Shown: positions 59,453-64,000 of the stretch, piece by piece
Layout: each line of letters begins with the position of its first letter
How positions within the stretch are numbered: position 1 is the first letter of the stretch
NCBI GenBank assembly: GCA_030407085.1
Contig: CM059584.1
Location: 107,879,001-107,943,000, forward strand
DNA from: Trichopria drosophilae
Lineage: Eukaryota > Arthropoda > Insecta > Hymenoptera > Diapriidae
DNA: 64,000 nt
Direction of reading: 5' to 3'
Made by a program: the position numbers and the translations under genes
The notes under the pieces: generated by a model
The model's database searches: none
What the model was told of the DNA's origin: nothing
What the model saw: the letters and a program-made list of their open reading frames with translations, nothing else

Positions 59453-61365
59453 TAACTGAAATCTCCTTCGTTGAAGCAACTCACCCGACCAATGCTTCGT
59501 CGAGAAGAGTTATCGAAATGACCGAAGTCTCGTTCGTTGAAGGCAATCCACATGGCCAATGCTTCGATCGAGACGAGTTACTGAAAGAACCGAAATCTCA
59601 TTCGTTGAAGGCAACCCACCCGGCCAACGCTTCGCTCGAGACGGGTTATTGAAAGAACCGAAATCTCATTCGTTGAAGGCAACCCACCCGGCCAACGCTT
59701 CGCTCGAGAAGGGTTATTGAAAGAACCAAAATCTCATTCGTTGAAGGCAACCCACCCGGCCAATGCTTCGCTCGAGAGGGGTTATCGAAATAACCGAAAT
59801 CTCGTTCGTTGAAGGCAACCCATCCGACCAATGCTTCGCTCGAGAGGGGTTATCGAAATAACCGAAATCTCGTTCGTTTAAGGCACCCCACGAGGCCAAT
59901 GCTTCGATCGAGACGAATTATTGAAAGAACCGAACTCTCATCCGTTGAAGGCAACCCACCCGGCCAATGCTTCGATCGAGACGCGTTATCGACATAACCG
60001 AAATCTCGTTCGTTGAAGGCAACCAACTCGGCCAATGTTTCGTTCGAGAGGGTTTATCGAAATAACCGAAATCTCGTTCGTTGAAGGCAAACCACCAGAC
60101 CAATGCTTCGCTCGAGAGGGGTTATGGAAATAACCGAAATCTCGTTCGTTGAAGGCAATCCACATGGCCAATGCTTCGATCGAGACGAGTTACTGAAAGA
60201 ACCGAAATCTCATTCGTTGAAGGCAACCCACCCGGCCAACGCTTCGCTCGAGAAGGGTTATTGAAAGAACCGAAATCTCATTCGTTGAAGGCAACCCACC
60301 CGGCCAACGCTTCGCTCGAGAAGGGTTATTGAAAGAACCAAAATCTCATTCGTTGAAGGCAACCCACCCGGCCAATGCTTCGCTCGAGAGGGGTTATCGA
60401 AATAACCGAAATCTCGTTCGTTGAAGGCAACCCATCCGACCAATGCTTCGCTCGAGAGGGGTTATCGAAATAACCAAAATCTCGTTCGTTGAAGGCAACC
60501 CACGCGGCCAATGCTTCGATCGAGACGAGTTATTGAAAGAACCGAAATCTCGTTCGTTGAAGGCAACCCACCCGGCCAATGCTTCGCTCGAGAGGGGTTA
60601 TCGAAATAACCGAAATCTCGTTCGTTGAAGGCAACCAACTCGGCCAATGTTTCGTTCGAGAGGGTTTATCGAAATAACCGAAATCTCGTTCGTTGAAGGC
60701 AAACCACCAGACCAATGCTTCGCTCGAGAGGGGTTATGGAAATAACCGAAATCTCGTTCGTTGAAGGCAATCCACATGGCCAATGCTTCGATCGAGACGA
60801 GTTACTGAAAGAACCGAAATCTCATTCGTTGAAGGCAACCCACCCGGCCAACGCTTCGCTCGAGAAGGGTTATTGAAAGAACCGAAATCTCATTCGTTGA
60901 AGGCAACCCACCCGGCCAACGCTTCGCTCGAGAAGGGTTATGGAAAGAACCGAAATCTCGTTCGTTGAAGGCAACCCACCCGGCCAATGCTTCGCTCGAC
61001 AGGGGTTATCGAAATAACCGAAATCTCGTTCGTTTAAGGCAACCCATCCGACCAATGCTTCGCTCAAGAGGGGTTATCGAAATAACCAAAATCTCGTTCG
61101 TTGAAGGCAACCCACGCGGCCAATGCTTCGATCGAGACGAATTATTGAAAGAACCGAAATCTCATTCGTTGAAGGCAACCCACCTGGCCAACGCTTCGCT
61201 CGAGAAGGGTTATTGAAATAACAGAAATCTCTTTCGTTGAAGGCAACCCATCCAGCCAATGCTTCGCTCGAGAGGGGTTATTGAAATAACCGAAGTCTCG
61301 TTCGTTGAAGGCAACCCACCCGGCCAACGCTTCGCTCGAGAAGGGTTATTGAAAGAACCAAAATC
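59453..61365 (+). repeat. 68-bp satellite array, ~28 copies, with 612-bp higher-order units
   Basis: The unit is roughly gaaataaccgaaatctcgtt followed by cgttgaaggcaacccacccg, then gccaatgcttcgctcgagag and gggttatc. Monomers differ from one another by about 5-15%. Distinctive variants recur exactly 612 bp (9 units) apart: the aggcaatccacatggccaat variant is at 59541, 60153 and 60765. About three higher-order units are present. The 61-codon open frames seen every 68 bp on the minus strand come from the repeat, not from genes. Confidence 0.95.
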
Positions 61366-62085
61366 TCTCAACAACTGTTGTAATTAAGGAAAGTGCACCA
61401 AATTGGATAGTGTTGTCGTTTTAATTACACCCATGGACTACCAGATTTATCGATAGAGGATTTTACCTTACCTCGTGTTTCAACAAAATAATAGTTCGGT
61501 CTCACATCCAGATGAAGGTAATATTATTATCAATATAACGTATGTCATGGTTGAACACTACGACAAACTTGAATGAATAACAACAAATATTCAATTATTT
61601 TGAAGATTTTTTTTAGTTCGACAGCTCTCCATACATAAATTAGTTTGACACTAATTCGTATTTTTTATTTTTGAAAAATTCCGAATGTTGTAAATCGCGA
61701 ACACCACTTCCAGACCCTTGAAACATTTGGTATATGTCATCAATGTATCACGGTTTGGAGATATTTATATATTTTGGTGTTATGTATACACGTATATCGA
61801 TGTTTTTGAAACTTTACGTAGGGTTTATTAATCTGCCTAGAGGCGAACCCGGAACCCACTACTAATGAAATGTTACATCATCAATTTTTATGAATATGTA
61901 TTACAAAGCCTATATATACACCTTTCTTTCAATTGGCATACCGAAGTTTAAATACGAAGAATTTTGTCCGAAAATGAAATACAATTATTTACAAATAACG
62001 TCATTCGTGTCGTTGCAAAGTAATTACATTTGTTTTTATTCGTTCTGGTTTGTTGAAATTTGTCGGATCACCATATATGTGTGTA
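61366..62085. other. No gene seen
   Basis: Unassigned sequence. An 87-codon open frame (61890-62153) runs into the next MITE and has no recognisable features. Confidence 0.4.
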
Positions 62086-62379
62086 CAGTAGAACCTCACG
62101 CTAGTGTACCTGTCACTGGTGAAATTCTCGCACTAGTGAACACTTTTCTCTAGTGTTAACCTCACACTAGTGAACCATCAGTTTCCTCATTTTACACGTC
62201 TGTGTATGTACGTAGACATACATACCATAAAGTTGCATGTGTATTATTTACCTCACAATGTAAAAAAATAACAATAACTGCACAAATCTGTGCGAAATCG
62301 CAAAAATTTGTCAGTTCACTAGTGTGAGGGAAAAAAATAACCGCAGTCCCGGCCGTTTCACTAGTGTGAGGTTTTACTG
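62086..62379. mobile_element. Pogo/Tigger-like MITE (CAGTAGAACCTCACG ends)
   Basis: A 294-bp element with ends CAGTAGAACCTCACGCTAGTG and CACTAGTGTGAGGTTTTACTG, flanked by TA. cactagtgaac is repeated subterminally. No coding sequence. Confidence 0.85.
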
Positions 62380-63241
62380 TACTAGGGTGACCCTTATTTA
62401 GGGTCCTGATAAAAATATCCCAAAAATTTCAGCTTTTAAGTTTTACTTCTTACCCACCCTGTAGAGGCTCGAATATTAACATTGTTTTTACATAAGTACA
62501 AAATAATTTTCAGTTTTTTTATTGGAATTTTTGACGAACTTGACCTAAAAATGTATACAGTAAGATATCTTATCTTGGAGCATTTCCGAATCGAATGGCT
62601 CTACACGCAGGGACTTTTTGTATGACTATCGTATTCTCGAAGATGGCAGCAACAGCTAGTATGAATTTCATATATGTCTTTCGTATGAATCTAGTCCGAG
62701 TTTTCGTACATGTGCTATATATACCTCAGAAGTGCAGCCGATGTCTGATGAAAGGGTGAGGGAGCACTAAGGGGTCACAGACGTATAGGAAAACTCGAAC
62801 AAGAGTCATACGAAAAAGTCATTCGATTGATGTACGAAAAGTCTCTAGAAATGAAGGCTTTTTGAAACGCACTGAATTAAATTGATTGAATTTCATTAAA
62901 TTGTTACGACTTAGCGCCAAAAATTAAATCAAAGATTGAAGGAAAGATGTCGTAATAGCTATTTATGTAACAAGGGCACTTAAGTAGGGGAATCGAGCGA
63001 AGCCAGTGCGACAATCACAAGTCAAGATCCCCTATGTATGCGCTCATACATGATTTTTTATAACTCCTCATGTCAAAAAAAGGAGACAAAATCGCTACTT
63101 TATAGCGCGGTGGTGTGCAAACGGTGCGAAAAAGTAGAATTTCCTCTTCTTTTGCGCGCTAGTGCACAAAAAGTAGCGATGTAGTCGAGTTTTTGACAGG
63201 AGGGGTTATACAAAAATTATATAATTTATCAATCTATGACG
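62380..63241. other. Unassigned, with a hairpin at 63058-63215
   Basis: No gene. The inverted pair ataactcctcatgtcaaaaa (63059) and tttttgacaggaggggttat (63193) with inner aaatcgctacttt/aaagtagcgat forms a hairpin resembling the GTGCGC-type repeats elsewhere in the window. Confidence 0.5.
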
Positions 63242-63909
63242 TTAAGGGGAGGGTCCAGGCACAAAATCAGCTATATGAAGCAGTCGTTCAAAAATTCCCA
63301 TACAATTATTTCTGTCGTAATATTTGACAAGGAATTCAATGGCGATGTAATCAAAATCGCAACAAATTTTTTTTACCAAAAAAAAATTGTTCGTTTCTAA
63401 AAAAATGGAATTTTTTACAATCTATGCATAATTATTTAGACAGTGTGTTTTTATGTTCGCCCTAATTTTTTAGGATTTTTCAATTTATTTAGAAAAATGT
63501 AATAGCATTTTTCCGAAAAAACAAATATTTTTTCGAGCTGAAATGTAAAGGTCATAAAAATTATTTCTTTAGTAATTTTTTACGTGGAATTCGGTAGTGC
63601 TAGAATAAAAAATGAAAAAAATGTTTTTGACCCCCATAACAATTTTCTTTTGCAAAAAACAGAATTTTTTAAAATCCATACGTAATTATTTCGAGAATGT
63701 GTTATTATGTTCATCCTAATTTTGTGAAATTTTTAAATTAATTTAGAAAAGTAATAGCATTTTTTCGAAAAAGCAAATTTTTTTTCGAGATGAGATTTAT
63801 GGGTCAAAAAAATTTCCACTGAATTCCTCGTAAAAAATTACTACAGAAATAATTAGCAGAATAACGACTGCTTCATATAGATGATTTTCTGCCTGGACCC
63901 TCCCCTTAA
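63242..63909. mobile_element. TIR element with TTAAGGGGAGGGTCCAGGC ends
   Basis: Terminal inverted repeats of about 47 bp at 63242-63288 and 63862-63909. The interior is a ~262-bp direct duplication (about 63372-63600 and 63633-63850; shared agaattttttacaatc-like and aatagcatttttccg-like stretches). The TTAA at both extremities could be a piggyBac-type target. No coding sequence. Confidence 0.75.
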
Positions 63910-64000
63910 AGAAGTTCTAAAGTAGTCATTCAATAGGGTAGTAATGAAAAAAGTTTACATTTTTCGGAAATATATGATTTTCACTTATTTTTGAAATCGT

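Noticed and set aside
59646..61327. Many 61-codon minus-strand open frames with nearly the same protein
   Set aside because: They follow the 68-bp satellite. Because 68 is not a multiple of three, the frame changes each copy, and there is no start, promoter or domain support.
59453..61365. CRISPR-like array
   Set aside because: Whole units repeat without unique spacers, the copies drift gradually, and the setting is a eukaryotic genome.

Overview
The window looks like a gene-poor, transposon-dense stretch of an arthropod (probably insect) nuclear genome. The DNA is AT-rich. Introns are short and GT-AG. The recognisable protein families are transposases and retroelement proteins common in insect genomes, and there are TA-flanked MITEs, foldback elements, a satellite array and a tRNA-like sequence. 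I see no rRNA, no CRISPR array and no bacterial-style operons. The species cannot be named from the sequence, and no ordinary host gene is convincingly identified.

Layout. 0.9-6.0 kb: a composite element with about 575-bp terminal inverted repeats. Nested in it are a pogo-like MITE, a possible solo LTR with a TATA promoter, and a 1.46-kb segment that recurs inverted at 34.4-35.9 kb. 8.9-11.9 kb: a decayed non-LTR retrotransposon on the minus strand (ORF1 plus the endonuclease part of ORF2), split by a 1.45-kb TIR element. 12-18.8 kb: tandem repeats, a 4.9-kb element with TACACTGAAAGAA ends, and a TIR element with CAGTAG-type ends. 20.6-22.0 kb: two foldback elements back to back. 22.0-34.5 kb: a spliced gene of the Transib (RAG1-related) transposase type on the plus strand, in at least six exons. 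Its first visible intron is 9.2 kb and holds a solo LTR with a 4-bp target duplication and a 6.6-kb LTR element without gag/pol coding. 36-44 kb: MITEs, AT-rich unassigned DNA and one possible short spliced exon pair. 45.0-47.4 kb: a two-exon decayed gene of an insect transposon-associated family (DUF7869-like). 47.5-49.5 kb: foldback elements. 49.9-54.8 kb: a complete-ended Tigger/pogo-type transposon, with TA duplications, perfect 23-bp TIRs, a CENP-B-like HTH and a DDD catalytic domain. It carries a 1.09-kb internal palindrome, and its transposase gene is interrupted. 55.2-58.8 kb: a decayed CACTA/tnp2-like transposase followed by a decayed YqaJ-like plus Ulp1-like protease reading frame, separated by a palindrome with a hammerhead-like core. 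59.45-61.37 kb: a 68-bp satellite organised in 612-bp (9-mer) higher-order units. 62-64 kb: another pogo-like MITE and a TIR element with internal direct repeats.

Nothing here works as a host pathway. The relationships are those of transposons: autonomous-type coding copies (Tigger, Transib, CACTA-like), the small elements they might mobilise, and repeated nesting of one element in another. The strongest items are the intron-containing Transib-like gene, the Tigger element with its set of similarly ended MITEs, and the YqaJ/Ulp1 fusion next to the tnp2-like gene.
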